Notes: generated from the sequence alone by a model not told the origin. DNA of 59,657 bases from JARKQH01 sp964631605 (GCA_964631605.1 CAZVYG010000022.1:1-59657); one strand, 5' to 3'. Shown: positions 35,992 through 45,241, numbered from the stretch's first letter. Program-made: numbers and translations.

Positions 35992-37091
35992 GAGCGCCTC
36001 CGGCAAAATGCGAGTTCTTTTATTTCCAAGCCAGCCGCGCGCGTGGGCCTGCGCCTTCGAGAACCCGGTCCGCGGCCGATTTGACGGCCCAGAGCGGCAA
36101 TCCGCGCCGCGAGATGCCTATGGCTCGAGTCGCCCGCTTCCTCGAGGCAGGCCTTGGCCGGATAAATCTGGTAAAGGCGGCGGTAAGGCATCGGGGTCAG
36201 GTTCGGCATAAGGACGTTGGCGCCACGCTGAAGGCCCGCTTCAAGTCCGTTGCGCTTGTTGAGCGTCGCCAGCGCCGTGGTGCTGGGGATATTCGCTTCC
36301 GGACAAAGCAGGCGGGCCAAAGCCACGACCCTGTAAACCATTTTTTCCGCGTTGGGCACTTGCTTGCCCTCCGGCGCGGCGCGGAACAACCCGCGGCCCA
36401 GCGGCGTGTCGGGATGAGGAAGATACGGGCCGATGCCGATCATGTCCAAATCCAGCTCGCGAAACAGGTGAAGGTCCTGAGCCACACTTTCGAAGGTCTG
36501 CCCGGGAATGCCGATCATGATGCCGCTGCCAATCTCGTAACCGAGCTGGCGCAGGGACCGCAGGATGGCAATCCGATCCGCCGGGGGGCCGCGGCGTCCC
36601 GGGTGGATTGCCTCGAAGAGCGCGCGGTCGGAAGTTTCGAAGCGAAGCAGGTAACGGTCCGCACCGGCCTGGCGCCAGAGCGCCAGCTCGGCTTCGGCTC
36701 GTTCGCCCAGACTCAGCGTCACCGCCAGGCCGGTTTCGGTCTTGATCCGGCGCACGAGTTCGGCCAGCCAGGGGGCTTCCAATCCAAAATCCTCGCCAGC
36801 CTGAAGCACCACCGTGCCGTAACCGTAAGCGCGGGCCTGCCGGGCCGCTTCGACAATTTCGGTTTCGTTCAGGCGGTAGCGGGCCAACGCACGGTTGCCG
36901 GCGCGCAGGCCGCAGTAGGCGCATTGCCGGACGCAATGATTTGAGATCTCGAGCAGGGCGCGCAGATGCACAGCGTTGCCCACGCACGCGCGACGGGTAT
37001 CGTCGGCAAGCCGCCAGAGCCTCTCGAGCCGCGCCGGGTCCTCCTCGCGGAGCCATGCGAGAATCTCAGTTTGGTCCATCCAGCGGTTCAT
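35988..37091 (-). CDS. hydE: [FeFe]-hydrogenase maturase HydE (radical SAM)
   Basis: Radical SAM enzyme that supplies a precursor of the H-cluster's diiron part; 367 residues. ATG overlaps the hydF stop; an upstream in-frame extension to 37349 inside hydF is rejected. The CX3CX2C cluster motif is in HCVRQCAYCGLRAGN, followed by the GEDFGLE and FETSDRALFEAIHP segments typical of HydE and the related PylB/BioB group. TIM-barrel text continues to MPNLTPMPYRRLYQIYP. Its stop overlaps hydS (ATGA). Confidence 0.95.
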   Translation of the reverse strand: MNRWMDQTEILAWLREEDPARLERLWRLADDTRRACVGNAVHLRALLEISNHCVRQCAYCGLRAGNRALARYRLNETEIVEAARQARAYGYGTVVLQAGEDFGLEAPWLAELVRRIKTETGLAVTLSLGERAEAELALWRQAGADRYLLRFETSDRALFEAIHPGRRGPPADRIAILRSLRQLGYEIGSGIMIGIPGQTFESVAQDLHLFRELDLDMIGIGPYLPHPDTPLGRGLFRAAPEGKQVPNAEKMVYRVVALARLLCPEANIPSTTALATLNKRNGLEAGLQRGANVLMPNLTPMPYRRLYQIYPAKACLEEAGDSSHRHLAARIAALGRQIGRGPGSRRRRPTRAAGLEIKELAFCRRRS

Positions 37092-38461
37092 ACGGCCAGA
37101 CCGGCCACCGCCGCGTGGTCCTGCGGAGCATAGGTCCGCGTTGGCAGCAGCGGTCTCGGTTGGGCGGAACCGCCGGCCGGCGGGTTGCGAACGGCCGCCA
37201 ACACGGCCGGGAACGGCTCCAAGGCCCGTTCGAGGATGCCGAGGCTGAAAGCAATGGCCAGGCCGTAGTTGGTGACGGGAACCCCGGCTTGTTGACAGCG
37301 CAGAATCCGGGTCAACATTTCGCGGCGATTGAACATGCAGGCTCCGCAATGAATCACCAGCCGGTAGTGGGAAAGGTCGGCTGGGAAATCGTGCCCCTGG
37401 ACGTGGTCAAACCGGACTTCGCCCCCAACGCGGGTATTCAACCACCGCGGGATTTTCACCCGGCCGATATCCTCACCGATGGGATGATGCGAGCAAGACT
37501 CGGCCACCAGCACCCGGTCTCCGGGACGCAACGAGTCAATCGCCAGCGCGCCTTCGACCTGCGCGGCCAAGTCGCCCTTGAAACGGGACATGAGGATCGA
37601 GAAGCTGGTCAAGGGCACGCTGCGGGGCGTTTCCGCTGCCACCTGTTCAAACGCCTGCGAATCGGTCACGACCAGCCGCGGCGGAGACTTCAGCCGGTCC
37701 AAAGCCCGGCGCAACTGGTGCTCCTTGACCACCAGGCAATAAGCGTCGTGATCCAGAAGGTCGCGAATGGCCTGAACCTGGGGCAGGATGAGGCGGCCTT
37801 TGGGAGCTTCTTTGTCAATCGGCACCACCAGGAGCGCCAACTCGCCGGGACCCACCAGGTCGCCGACAATGGCGGGGCTGTTACTGAAATCCGCCGGGGC
37901 GAGGTCCAGCAGCGCCTGCCGGAACCGGTCCAGTCCCAGACCGTGCGCGGCGGCCGTCTCGACATGCCGGATTTTGTGACCCGCCAGCCAGGCCAGCCGC
38001 TCCGGATCGGGCACTTCGACATCAACCTTGTTGAAAACGACCACAACCGGAACCCGCCGGCGCTGCAATTCGAGGAGGAGTTCCTCCTCGAACCGGCCCC
38101 ACGCGCCGGCTTCGGTCACCAGCACCCCCAGCTCGGTGCGGTCCAGCACCTGCCGGGTTTTGCGAACGCGCAACATTCCCAGGTCGCCGTCATCATCCAC
38201 GCCCGCCGTATCAATGAACAGGACCGGCCCCAGCGGGAGGAATTCCATGGGCTTTTCCACGGGATCGGTGGTCGTGCCGGCCACGGGGGAGACGATCGAA
38301 ACCTGCTGTCGCGTAATGGCGTTGAGGAGGCTCGACTTGCCCACGTTGCGCCGCCCGAAAAACGCGATGTGAAGCCGCAGGGATTTGGGCGCGGGAGCGG
38401 CATGGCTGCCAACAGGCAGGGGCTCCGTTGGATTCCGCGACTGTAGAAGCATCGTGTTCAT
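37088..38461 (-). CDS. hydF: [FeFe]-hydrogenase maturase HydF (GTPase scaffold)
   Basis: GTPase and scaffold that carries the 2Fe precursor and delivers it to apo-HydA; 457 residues. G1 motif GRRNVGKSSLLNA (about residues 36-48), G2 Thr in GTTTDPVEK, G3 DTAG, G4 NKVD (about 142). The C-terminal [4Fe-4S] site uses Cys in ESCSHH and the HCGACM motif, as in other HydF proteins. Overlaps hydG and hydE by 4 nt each, so the three maturases are translationally coupled. Confidence 0.95.
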   Translation of the reverse strand: MNTMLLQSRNPTEPLPVGSHAAPAPKSLRLHIAFFGRRNVGKSSLLNAITRQQVSIVSPVAGTTTDPVEKPMEFLPLGPVLFIDTAGVDDDGDLGMLRVRKTRQVLDRTELGVLVTEAGAWGRFEEELLLELQRRRVPVVVVFNKVDVEVPDPERLAWLAGHKIRHVETAAAHGLGLDRFRQALLDLAPADFSNSPAIVGDLVGPGELALLVVPIDKEAPKGRLILPQVQAIRDLLDHDAYCLVVKEHQLRRALDRLKSPPRLVVTDSQAFEQVAAETPRSVPLTSFSILMSRFKGDLAAQVEGALAIDSLRPGDRVLVAESCSHHPIGEDIGRVKIPRWLNTRVGGEVRFDHVQGHDFPADLSHYRLVIHCGACMFNRREMLTRILRCQQAGVPVTNYGLAIAFSLGILERALEPFPAVLAAVRNPPAGGSAQPRPLLPTRTYAPQDHAAVAGLAV

Positions 38462-39870
38462 ACAAAGACATCGCGTTTGTCGGTGCGAACCTCGGCGACC
38501 AGGCGGCGCGAGATTTCCCGCACCGAGGGTTCCAGCGTGGCGAGCTCGCGCTCGACCAGTCGTTCGCCCACGCGGCGGGTTTCAGGCCGGGCGTAATCCA
38601 ACAGGTATTCCATGCAACTCGAGAGGGCGTTGGGCCCGCAGTGGTGCTTGATGAGGCCCGGCTTGGCCAGGTCCATGAAGTCGGCGCCCGTCCGGCCCAA
38701 ACGGTAGCAGGCGGTGCAGAATGAGGGGGTGTAGCCCAGCGCGGCCACGTCGCGAACGACCTCGTCCAGCGACCGATGATCGCCGAGTTGAAACTGTTCG
38801 GCATCCTGGCCGTCGCCCGCTTCCGCATAGCCGCCCGGGTTGCAACGGCTGCCGGCCGAGATTTGGGAAACCCCGAGCTCGAAAGTGGCGCGGCGTGTGG
38901 TCGCATTTTCGCGGGTGGACATGATGATGCCGGTGTAGGGCACCGCCAGGCGCAGAATGGCGACCAACTTCTTGAAATCGCCATCCGACACCGGATGCGG
39001 TGGACGATAAGCGATATCGGATCCGATGGCGGGTTCGAGGCGGGGAACGCTGATGGTGTGCGGCCCAACCCCGAAGGTCTCCTCGAGGTGGCGGATGTGC
39101 TGCTGCATCGCCAGCATCTCGAATTTCCAGTCATACAGCCCGAACAACACGCCGATGCCCACATCGTCAATTCCGGCCTGCATGGCGCGGTCGAAGGCCG
39201 TCACCCGCCAGTCGTAATCGCGCTTGGGGCCGGCGCGATGCACCGCGGCGTAGGTGGCGCGGTGATACGTCTCCTGGAAGAGCTGGTAGGTGCCGATTTT
39301 CGCGGCCTTCAGGCGCTTGAAGTCGTCAACGGTCAGCGGCGCGACGTTCACGTTCACCCGCCGGATTTCCCCCCGCCCCACCCGCGTGCGGTAGATCGTT
39401 TCGATGGCTTGGAGCACATAATCGAAACCCTGCTCGCGGGGATAGGATTCGCCAGCGACCAGCAGCACCCGTTTATGGCCCTGGCCGATCAGAATCCGGA
39501 CCTCGGCGGCGATTTCCTCCTGCGTCAGCGCGCGTCGAACCAGCGCGCGGTTGCCGGCGCGGAAGGCGCAATATGTGCACTCGTTTTGGCAGAGGTTCGA
39601 CAGGTAGAGCGGCGCGAACAGAACGAGGCGGTTGCCGTAAATCTCATTCTTCACTTCGCGCGCGGCGGCAAACAATTCGTCCGCCAAATCCGGCGATTCG
39701 ATCCCCATGAGGACCGCCACGTCCGCGGCGTCCAATCCTTCCATCTGGCGGGCCTTGGCGAGAATCTCGCGGACCCGGGACGGCTCGGGATGGCCTGCCG
39801 CGCGGAGTTGCCCGGCGATGGCGGCTTCATTGATAAAGGTGGCAGGAACCGTCTGGTGTGTCGTTTTCAT
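38458..39870 (-). CDS. hydG: [FeFe]-hydrogenase maturase HydG (radical SAM tyrosine lyase)
   Basis: Converts tyrosine to CO and cyanide bound to iron for H-cluster assembly; 470 residues, normal length. The radical SAM motif CX3CX2C is in LCQNECTYCAFRAGN (about 93-107). The C-terminal CX2CX22C-type site begins at CTACYRLGRTGADFMDL, which binds the auxiliary cluster that makes the Fe-CO-CN synthon. Start ATG is 7 nt downstream of the hydA stop; its stop overlaps hydF by 4 nt. Confidence 0.96.
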   Translation of the reverse strand: MKTTHQTVPATFINEAAIAGQLRAAGHPEPSRVREILAKARQMEGLDAADVAVLMGIESPDLADELFAAAREVKNEIYGNRLVLFAPLYLSNLCQNECTYCAFRAGNRALVRRALTQEEIAAEVRILIGQGHKRVLLVAGESYPREQGFDYVLQAIETIYRTRVGRGEIRRVNVNVAPLTVDDFKRLKAAKIGTYQLFQETYHRATYAAVHRAGPKRDYDWRVTAFDRAMQAGIDDVGIGVLFGLYDWKFEMLAMQQHIRHLEETFGVGPHTISVPRLEPAIGSDIAYRPPHPVSDGDFKKLVAILRLAVPYTGIIMSTRENATTRRATFELGVSQISAGSRCNPGGYAEAGDGQDAEQFQLGDHRSLDEVVRDVAALGYTPSFCTACYRLGRTGADFMDLAKPGLIKHHCGPNALSSCMEYLLDYARPETRRVGERLVERELATLEPSVREISRRLVAEVRTDKRDVFV

Positions 39871-39876
39871 GGCGAT

Positions 39877-41904
39877 TTATGATTTGCGAGGTTTTAGACT
39901 GTCCGCGATGGCGGCCCGCGCCTGGCTGCCCGTGCAGTGGCGCAGTTGTTGCCCGTTGATTTGAACCGTCGGACCGTGTTCACATTGTTCGAAGCAGAAT
40001 GAGGCGGTGATTTCCACACGGTCGCCGAGCGCCTGGTCCTGCACTTCCTGCAACAGTTCATGGAGCACGCCCTGCGACCCTTTCAGAAAGCAGTTGGTGC
40101 CGACACAAACGCCGACTTTGAGTTTGTCGGGCGCCTCGCCGCCGCCCAACGAAAGCTCCTGGCCAGCCATGCGGCGGCGATGCTGGTAGCCGGTGTGCAG
40201 CAGTTGATGGGCCCGATGCCCTCCCGTCTCCCCGAGATATTTTTGGTAACACTCGGCGACAAACGGATTTTCCTGCGACTTGTGCAACTCGAGGCGCTGG
40301 TCCGCTTGATACAATCCGCGCGCGCGCAATTGGCGGGTCTCGACGCCGCGGCTAACGGGCTGGCCGGCGCCTCCGACGCAGCCGCCGGGGCAGGCCATCA
40401 CTTCGATCAAGTCGAGCTCGCACTCGCCGCGCCGGACTTTTTCAGCCAGCACCCGCGCGTTCCTAAGCCCATGAACCACCGCCAGCTTCAAGTGGGTTCC
40501 ATTGACGGCGAAGTCCGCGAAACGCAGCCCTTCCTCGCCGCGGACCTGGTAAAACTCGGGATTGGCCAGTGGCTTCCCGTCAACCTTCTCCACCGCGTAG
40601 CGCAGCACGGCTTCGCTGACGCCGCCGGAATTGCCGAAGATGATCCCCGCGCCGGTTTTGAATCCCAGCGGCAGATCGAACGATCCGGGTTGGAGCTGCG
40701 CGAACTGGAGGCCGGCTTCCTCGATCATTCGGGCCAGCTCCTGCGTGGTCAGCACGTGGTCCACGTCGGGCAGGCCCTCGGGAGCGAACTCGGGGCGTTT
40801 GGCTTCAAATTTTTTCGCCGTGCAAGGCATGACCGAGACCACAACCAAATCCCGCCGCGCGACGCGCAGGTGCTCGGGCAGCGTTGCCTTGCAAAGAGCG
40901 CCGAGCATTTGCTGCGGGGATTTGCAGGTCGAAAGATTCGGGAGCAGCTCGGGGAAATATTGTTCGGCAAACTTCACCCAGGCGGGGCAGCAACTGGTGA
41001 ATTGCGGCAGCCGCTCCCCTCGCGCCTTGCGTTCGAGGAACTCGTGGGCCTCCTCGACCACGGTGAGGTCCGCGCTGAACGCGGTGTCATAAACCTTGGC
41101 AAACCCAAGCCGGCGCAGAGCCGTCACCATTTGGCCGCTGGCCAGAGTGCCGGGAGGCAGCCCGAAAACCTCACCGAGAGCGACGCGCACGGCGGGAGCC
41201 ACCTGAACCACAACGGTTTTCGCGGGATCATGCAGGGCCTGCCAGACGGCCTCCACCTCGGACCGCGGGGTCAGGGCGCCGGTCGGGCACACGGCCGCGC
41301 ACTGGCCGCAGTTGACGCACTCTCCCTGACCCAACCCCATGCCGAAAGCGGGGAGGACCGCCGCGTCATGGCCGCGGAAGGCGAAATCAATCGCGCCGAT
41401 GCCCTGGACTTCGGAGCAGAACCGGACGCAATCGCCGCAGAGGACGCACTTGGCCGGGTCGCGAATCAGGGACACCGAGGTCTCGTCCAGCGGCTCCGGC
41501 TTGTGAAGGGGCTGGAAGCGGACTTTGCGGATGCCCAGTTTGCGGGCCACGTCCTGGAGCTGGCAGGTGGTGTTCCTGGGACAGGTTGGGCACTGCTGAT
41601 CGTGATTGGCCAGGAGCAGCTCGATGGCGATCTGCCGGATTTCACGTATCTCCGCCGTCTGGGTGCGCACCTTCATCCCCGGTTCAGCCGGAGTCGAGCA
41701 TGCGCCCTGCACGCCGCGCCCCTCGATGTCCACCAGACACAACCGACAGGCGCCGTAAACACTCAGCTCCGAATGGTAGCAAAAGGTCGGCAGGTCAATG
41801 CCGGCCTTGCGGATGACTTCGAGCAGGTTGCGCTCGCCATTGATTGAAACCTCGCGCCCGTCAATATTCAGAGTTTTGGTTGCCACATTCTGGTTCATAA
41901 ACAT
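39877..41904 (-). CDS. hydA: [FeFe]-hydrogenase catalytic subunit HydA of a trimeric NAD-linked enzyme
   Basis: Catalytic subunit, about 675 residues (a start two codons later is possible). Order: [2Fe-2S] domain (Cys42, 53, 56, 69), His-Cys3 site (His101, Cys105, 108, 114), two [4Fe-4S] motifs (Cys153, 156, 159, 163 and 196, 199, 202, 206), H-cluster domain, and a C-terminal thioredoxin-like [2Fe-2S] domain (Cys600, 605, 637, 641). H-cluster motifs are complete: TSCCPAW (303-309), MPCTAKKFEA (359-368) and EVMACPGGCVGGAGQP (501-516). The C-terminal extra domain and HydB/HydC partners match group A3, which couples NADH and ferredoxin oxidation to H2 formation (electron bifurcation). Cytoplasmic. 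Confidence 0.96.
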   Translation of the reverse strand: MFMNQNVATKTLNIDGREVSINGERNLLEVIRKAGIDLPTFCYHSELSVYGACRLCLVDIEGRGVQGACSTPAEPGMKVRTQTAEIREIRQIAIELLLANHDQQCPTCPRNTTCQLQDVARKLGIRKVRFQPLHKPEPLDETSVSLIRDPAKCVLCGDCVRFCSEVQGIGAIDFAFRGHDAAVLPAFGMGLGQGECVNCGQCAAVCPTGALTPRSEVEAVWQALHDPAKTVVVQVAPAVRVALGEVFGLPPGTLASGQMVTALRRLGFAKVYDTAFSADLTVVEEAHEFLERKARGERLPQFTSCCPAWVKFAEQYFPELLPNLSTCKSPQQMLGALCKATLPEHLRVARRDLVVVSVMPCTAKKFEAKRPEFAPEGLPDVDHVLTTQELARMIEEAGLQFAQLQPGSFDLPLGFKTGAGIIFGNSGGVSEAVLRYAVEKVDGKPLANPEFYQVRGEEGLRFADFAVNGTHLKLAVVHGLRNARVLAEKVRRGECELDLIEVMACPGGCVGGAGQPVSRGVETRQLRARGLYQADQRLELHKSQENPFVAECYQKYLGETGGHRAHQLLHTGYQHRRRMAGQELSLGGGEAPDKLKVGVCVGTNCFLKGSQGVLHELLQEVQDQALGDRVEITASFCFEQCEHGPTVQINGQQLRHCTGSQARAAIADSLKPRKS

Positions 41905-41927
41905 CAGTTTTTTCTGCGGGTTAACGG

Positions 41928-43805
41928 TCACACGCCGACAACCGCCTCGAACTTGCACACGTCGGCGCAGACGCCGCACTTGATGCACTTTTGCTGGTCA
42001 ATCAGATGGGGCTGTTTTTTCTCGCCGCGGATGGCCCCGACCGGGCACTTGCGGGCGCAAGCGGTGCAGCCCTTGCATTTGAGGGGGTCAATGCCGGGCT
42101 TGGCCAGGGCCTTGCACTGCCCGGTTGGACAATGCTTGTGGAACACGTGCGCGTCGTACTCCTCGCGAAAATAGCGGAGGGTGGACAGCACAGGATTGGG
42201 GGCGGTCTTGCCCAGGCCGCACAGCGAGCCCTTCTGCACCGCGCGCGCCAGCTTCTCGAGCAGGGTGAGGGTTTCGCCTGTGGCGCGGCCTTCGATGATG
42301 TCGTCGAGCAAGGCCAGCATTTGGCGGGTGCCTTCGCGGCAGAGCACACACTTTCCGCAGCTCTCCCGCTGGGTGAAGTCCATGAAAAAGCGGGCAATGC
42401 TCACCATGCAGGTCTGCTGGTTCATGACCACCAATCCGCCGGAGCCGACCATCGCCCCGGCGCCACGGAGGGAGTCATAGTCCAGGGGCAGGTCCAGGTG
42501 CTCCCGGGTCAGGCAGCCGCCCGAAGGGCCGCCGATCTGGACCGCCTTGAAGCTCTCCGCGCCGGCCTTGCCCCGGCGATCGGTGACGCCGCCGCCGATG
42601 TGAAACACCACCTCGCGCAGCGTGGCGCCGAAAGGCACCTCGACCAGGCCCGTGTTGACCACGTGCCCGGTTAGCGCAAAGGTTTTGGTCCCGGGCGACG
42701 CGGCGGTGCCGAGCTTGCGGAAACTCTCCGCACCTTCGCGGATCACCCGGACCGCGTGCACCAGGGTTTCAACGTTGTTGATGACCGTAGGCCGGCCCCA
42801 AAGACCGCTCTGCGCCGGGAACGGCGGTTTGGGCCGGGGCATGCCCCGCTGCCCTTCGATCGAAGCCATCATCGCGGTCTCCTCGCCGCAGACAAAGGCT
42901 CCCGCGCCTTCCATCACTTCGCATCGCAGCGGCAGTCCCGAATCGAACACATTCGGTCCCAGAAAACCCGCCGCCTCGGCATCCACCACCGCCTGACGCA
43001 TGCGCTGCACCGCCAGCGGGTATTCGGCGCGGACATAGATGAGGGTTTCATCCGCGCCGATGGCCCGGGCGGCAATCATCAAACCCTCGAGCACGCTGTG
43101 CGGGTTGCCTTCCATTACGCTGCGGTTCATGAAAGCCCCGGGGTCGCCCTCGTCCGCGTTGCAGATGACGTACTTCTTCGGGCTCGCCTGGGTCCGCGCC
43201 GCCTCCCACTTGCGGCCGGTGGGGAACCCGCCACCGCCGCGGCCGCGGAGTCCGGAGCGGACGATTTCGCGGCAGATTTGTTCGGGGGTCATTTCCCGAA
43301 ACGCTTTGCGAGCGGCGGCGTAACCGCCATGGTGGAGGTATTCCTGGAGGCTGCCCGGATCAATGATGCCGCATTCTCTCAGCACGTAACGCTGCTGCCG
43401 CTGGTAGAACGGAATCTGCTCCGGCCCGAGGCACCGTCGCTTTGTCGCCGGGTCCACGTAAAGCAACCGCTCGACCCACTCGCCCTTGACAAGCGTGCGG
43501 GTGACAATCTCGGCCACGTCCGCAACCTTGACCCGGGTGTACAAGACGTCCTCGGGTAGAATTGTGACCAGCGGCCCCATCTGGCAAAAGCCCTGGCAAC
43601 CGCTCTGGTTGAGGCGCAAATCGTGGCCGTTCTGTTCGGGACGGAACTCGGTAATGACGCTGAGCCCCGCAGCGCGGATTTGCTCGGCAAGGGCCTGGAA
43701 GACGCCGTAGGCGCCACTGGCCACGCAACCCGTGCCGGCGCAAACCACCACGCGGCGGGCGTGAGGTTTTCCGTTCGAATGACCGGCCGATGCCTGGGCG
43801 CTCAT
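41928..43805 (-). CDS. hydB: HydB: NADH-binding flavoprotein subunit of the bifurcating hydrogenase
   Basis: 625 residues. N-terminal thioredoxin-like [2Fe-2S] domain (VVVCAGTGCVASG ... SGCQGFC), then the NuoF-like core: GLRGRGGGGFPTGRKWE (FMN/NADH), CNADEGDPGAFMNR, and YVRAEYPLAV. A SLBB region and the [4Fe-4S] ESCGKCVLCREGTRQM motif follow. The C-terminus adds two ferredoxin clusters (CKGCTACARKCPVGAI; CIKCGVCADVCKFEAV). This is the order of Thermotoga HydB. Start overlaps the hydC stop (ATGA), and 23 nt separate it from hydA. Confidence 0.96.
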   Translation of the reverse strand: MSAQASAGHSNGKPHARRVVVCAGTGCVASGAYGVFQALAEQIRAAGLSVITEFRPEQNGHDLRLNQSGCQGFCQMGPLVTILPEDVLYTRVKVADVAEIVTRTLVKGEWVERLLYVDPATKRRCLGPEQIPFYQRQQRYVLRECGIIDPGSLQEYLHHGGYAAARKAFREMTPEQICREIVRSGLRGRGGGGFPTGRKWEAARTQASPKKYVICNADEGDPGAFMNRSVMEGNPHSVLEGLMIAARAIGADETLIYVRAEYPLAVQRMRQAVVDAEAAGFLGPNVFDSGLPLRCEVMEGAGAFVCGEETAMMASIEGQRGMPRPKPPFPAQSGLWGRPTVINNVETLVHAVRVIREGAESFRKLGTAASPGTKTFALTGHVVNTGLVEVPFGATLREVVFHIGGGVTDRRGKAGAESFKAVQIGGPSGGCLTREHLDLPLDYDSLRGAGAMVGSGGLVVMNQQTCMVSIARFFMDFTQRESCGKCVLCREGTRQMLALLDDIIEGRATGETLTLLEKLARAVQKGSLCGLGKTAPNPVLSTLRYFREEYDAHVFHKHCPTGQCKALAKPGIDPLKCKGCTACARKCPVGAIRGEKKQPHLIDQQKCIKCGVCADVCKFEAVVGV

Positions 43806-44308
43806 GGTGCCTCCTCCCGGGCGATGATGTCCTCGACGAGCTTGACGGCGGTCTCGGGGGTCATCTGGCCATGCACCTGGTCGTCAACCACCACCACCGG
43901 CGCCAACCCGCAGGCGCCCAGGCAGGCCACGGTCTCGACGGTGAAGAGCATGTCGGGCGTGGTCCGCTGGCCCGCTTTGAGCCCCAGCCGTTTGCGGATG
44001 GCCTCGAGAATGGGAATCGAATCTTTAACGTGGCAGGCGGTGCCGTCGCACAGTTTCACCAGATGCCTGCCCTTGGGTTCAATGGCAAAATGGGAGTAAA
44101 ACGTGGCCACGCCGAAGACTCGGGCGGGCGAAACGTCCAGAGCGGTTGCCACGTAGGTCAGAACTTCCCGCGGCAGGTAGCGGTATTCCTCCTGAACCGC
44201 TTGCAGGATGGGGACCAGGCGCGAGGCCCGGCGGCCATGCCGGTCCAGGATGTGGCACACTTTCACGAATTGTCGCCCGGCACAGTCGGGCTTGGGCGCG
44301 TGGAGCAT
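43802..44308 (-). CDS. hydC: HydC: NuoE-like [2Fe-2S] subunit of the bifurcating hydrogenase
   Basis: 168 residues from the ATG at 44308; the in-frame extension into rex is rejected. NuoE signature: helical N-terminus (LVPILQAVQEEYRYLPREVL) then VFGVATFYSHFAIEP, and the four [2Fe-2S] cysteines in CDGTAC and CLGAC (the latter in TVACLGACGLAPVV). It passes electrons between HydB and HydA. 29 nt after rex; overlaps hydB by 4 nt. Confidence 0.95.
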   Translation of the reverse strand: MLHAPKPDCAGRQFVKVCHILDRHGRRASRLVPILQAVQEEYRYLPREVLTYVATALDVSPARVFGVATFYSHFAIEPKGRHLVKLCDGTACHVKDSIPILEAIRKRLGLKAGQRTTPDMLFTVETVACLGACGLAPVVVVDDQVHGQMTPETAVKLVEDIIAREEAP

Positions 44309-44337
44309 AGGATAGGTTTTGGGTGTCTGCGCTTGGT

Positions 44338-45039
44338 TTAATAAGCCGGCATACCCGCCGACGCCCGCCCTCGGCGGGCAGGCTCGGCGGCCAGGGCCGC
44401 GGCCAGCTTTTGCGACAGCGAGGCCAGCGAGCAGTAGAGGTCCTCGTTGTGCACAATGATCCCCTCCGGCACCTGCAGCCGCACCGGGGCGAAATTCCAG
44501 ATTGCGCGAATGCCGCCCTCGACCAGCACATCCGCGACGGCTTGGGCGGCCTCGGCCGGGACGGTGATGATGCCCAGCAGCACGTGCATGCGCCGCGCCA
44601 GCTCGGGCAGCTTCTGCATCGGGAGCACATGCTTGCCGTGAATCTTGCGCCCCACCCGCGCCGGGTCGGCGTCGAAAGCGGCCACGATTTTCAGGCCGCA
44701 TTCCTCGAATTTGCGGTAGCCCAGCAGCGCCGACCCCAGGCTGCCCGCCCCCACCAGGAAGGCCTCATTCACCTTCTTCCAGCCCAGAAACGCCTCCAAT
44801 TGGTCAACCACGTCGGCCACGGCGTAGCCGACCCGCGGCCGGCCGGCCGCCCCCGCCGTCTCGAGGTCTTTCCGCACCTGGGTCGGGTCCAGCCCGAGGC
44901 CCGCGCCGATTTCGGTGCAGGAAACCGTGGGCCGCCCCGCGGCGAGCCGCTCTTTGAGGAAACGATGGTACAAGGGGAGCCGTTTGAGCGTCGGCTCCGG
45001 CACCGGTTTCGACCCATCAACCGTGAGGAGAGTTGTCAT
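44338..45039 (-). CDS. rex: Redox-sensing transcriptional repressor Rex
   Basis: NADH/NAD+-responsive repressor, 233 residues from the ATG at 45039; a longer form to 45285 is rejected because it would run through the promoter/operator. N-terminal winged helix (PTLKRLPLYHRFLKERL; PTQVRKDLE, about 15-60). Rossmann domain with GAGSLGSALLGY (about 97-108) and the Asp-containing AAFDADPARVG. Rex normally leaves DNA when NADH is high. It is the first gene of the hydrogenase operon and has a palindrome at its promoter, so it probably regulates itself and the whole cluster. Deduced from position. Confidence 0.94.
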   Translation of the reverse strand: MTTLLTVDGSKPVPEPTLKRLPLYHRFLKERLAAGRPTVSCTEIGAGLGLDPTQVRKDLETAGAAGRPRVGYAVADVVDQLEAFLGWKKVNEAFLVGAGSLGSALLGYRKFEECGLKIVAAFDADPARVGRKIHGKHVLPMQKLPELARRMHVLLGIITVPAEAAQAVADVLVEGGIRAIWNFAPVRLQVPEGIIVHNEDLYCSLASLSQKLAAALAAEPARRGRASAGMPAY

Positions 45040-45055
45040 AATTCGCGATTTTTTA

Positions 45056-45090
45056 CTCGATATCTCTTTATCGAGAATTCTTTCTCGATA
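45056..45090 (-). promoter_or_regulatory. Candidate Rex operator, alternating CTCGATA half-sites
   Basis: Perfect 9-bp inverted repeat TATCGAGAA, 4-bp spacer, TTCTCGATA (45069-45090). A third half-site CTCGATA at 45056-45062 pairs with TATCGAG (45069-45075) over a 6-bp spacer. The inner 18 bp fit the Rex architecture (GAA, four bases, TTC) but replace the usual TTGTGA arm by TCGAGA. It lies between the start codon and the promoter of rex. Confidence 0.6.
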
Positions 45091-45119
45091 CGTTATTAAC
45101 GACTCGGCCCTCTTGTCAA
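45090..45119 (-). promoter_or_regulatory. Candidate sigma-70-type promoter of rex-hyd operon
   Basis: On the minus strand TTGACA (45114-45119) is a consensus -35. A weak -10 follows: TAACGT at 45090-45095 (18-bp spacing), or TAATAA at 45093-45098 (15-bp spacing). The palindrome overlaps the -10/+1 region, as expected for repression. Start site not known. Confidence 0.5.
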
Positions 45120-45241
45120 CAGCCTTTTGAATTTTTTTTGAATTTTTTTTGGCGCCGGCTTTTCCCTCCTCTCCAGCGCGTTTCCCGCGCGGCGGGCAAA
45201 AAGGATTTGCTGCCGGCGCCGGCGGTTGATTAAGGTGCGGC

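Noticed and set aside
40060..41847. 595-residue plus-strand frame opposite hydA (also 36941-38446 opposite hydE/hydF)
   Set aside because: No motif; opposite strand carries complete hydrogenase signatures.
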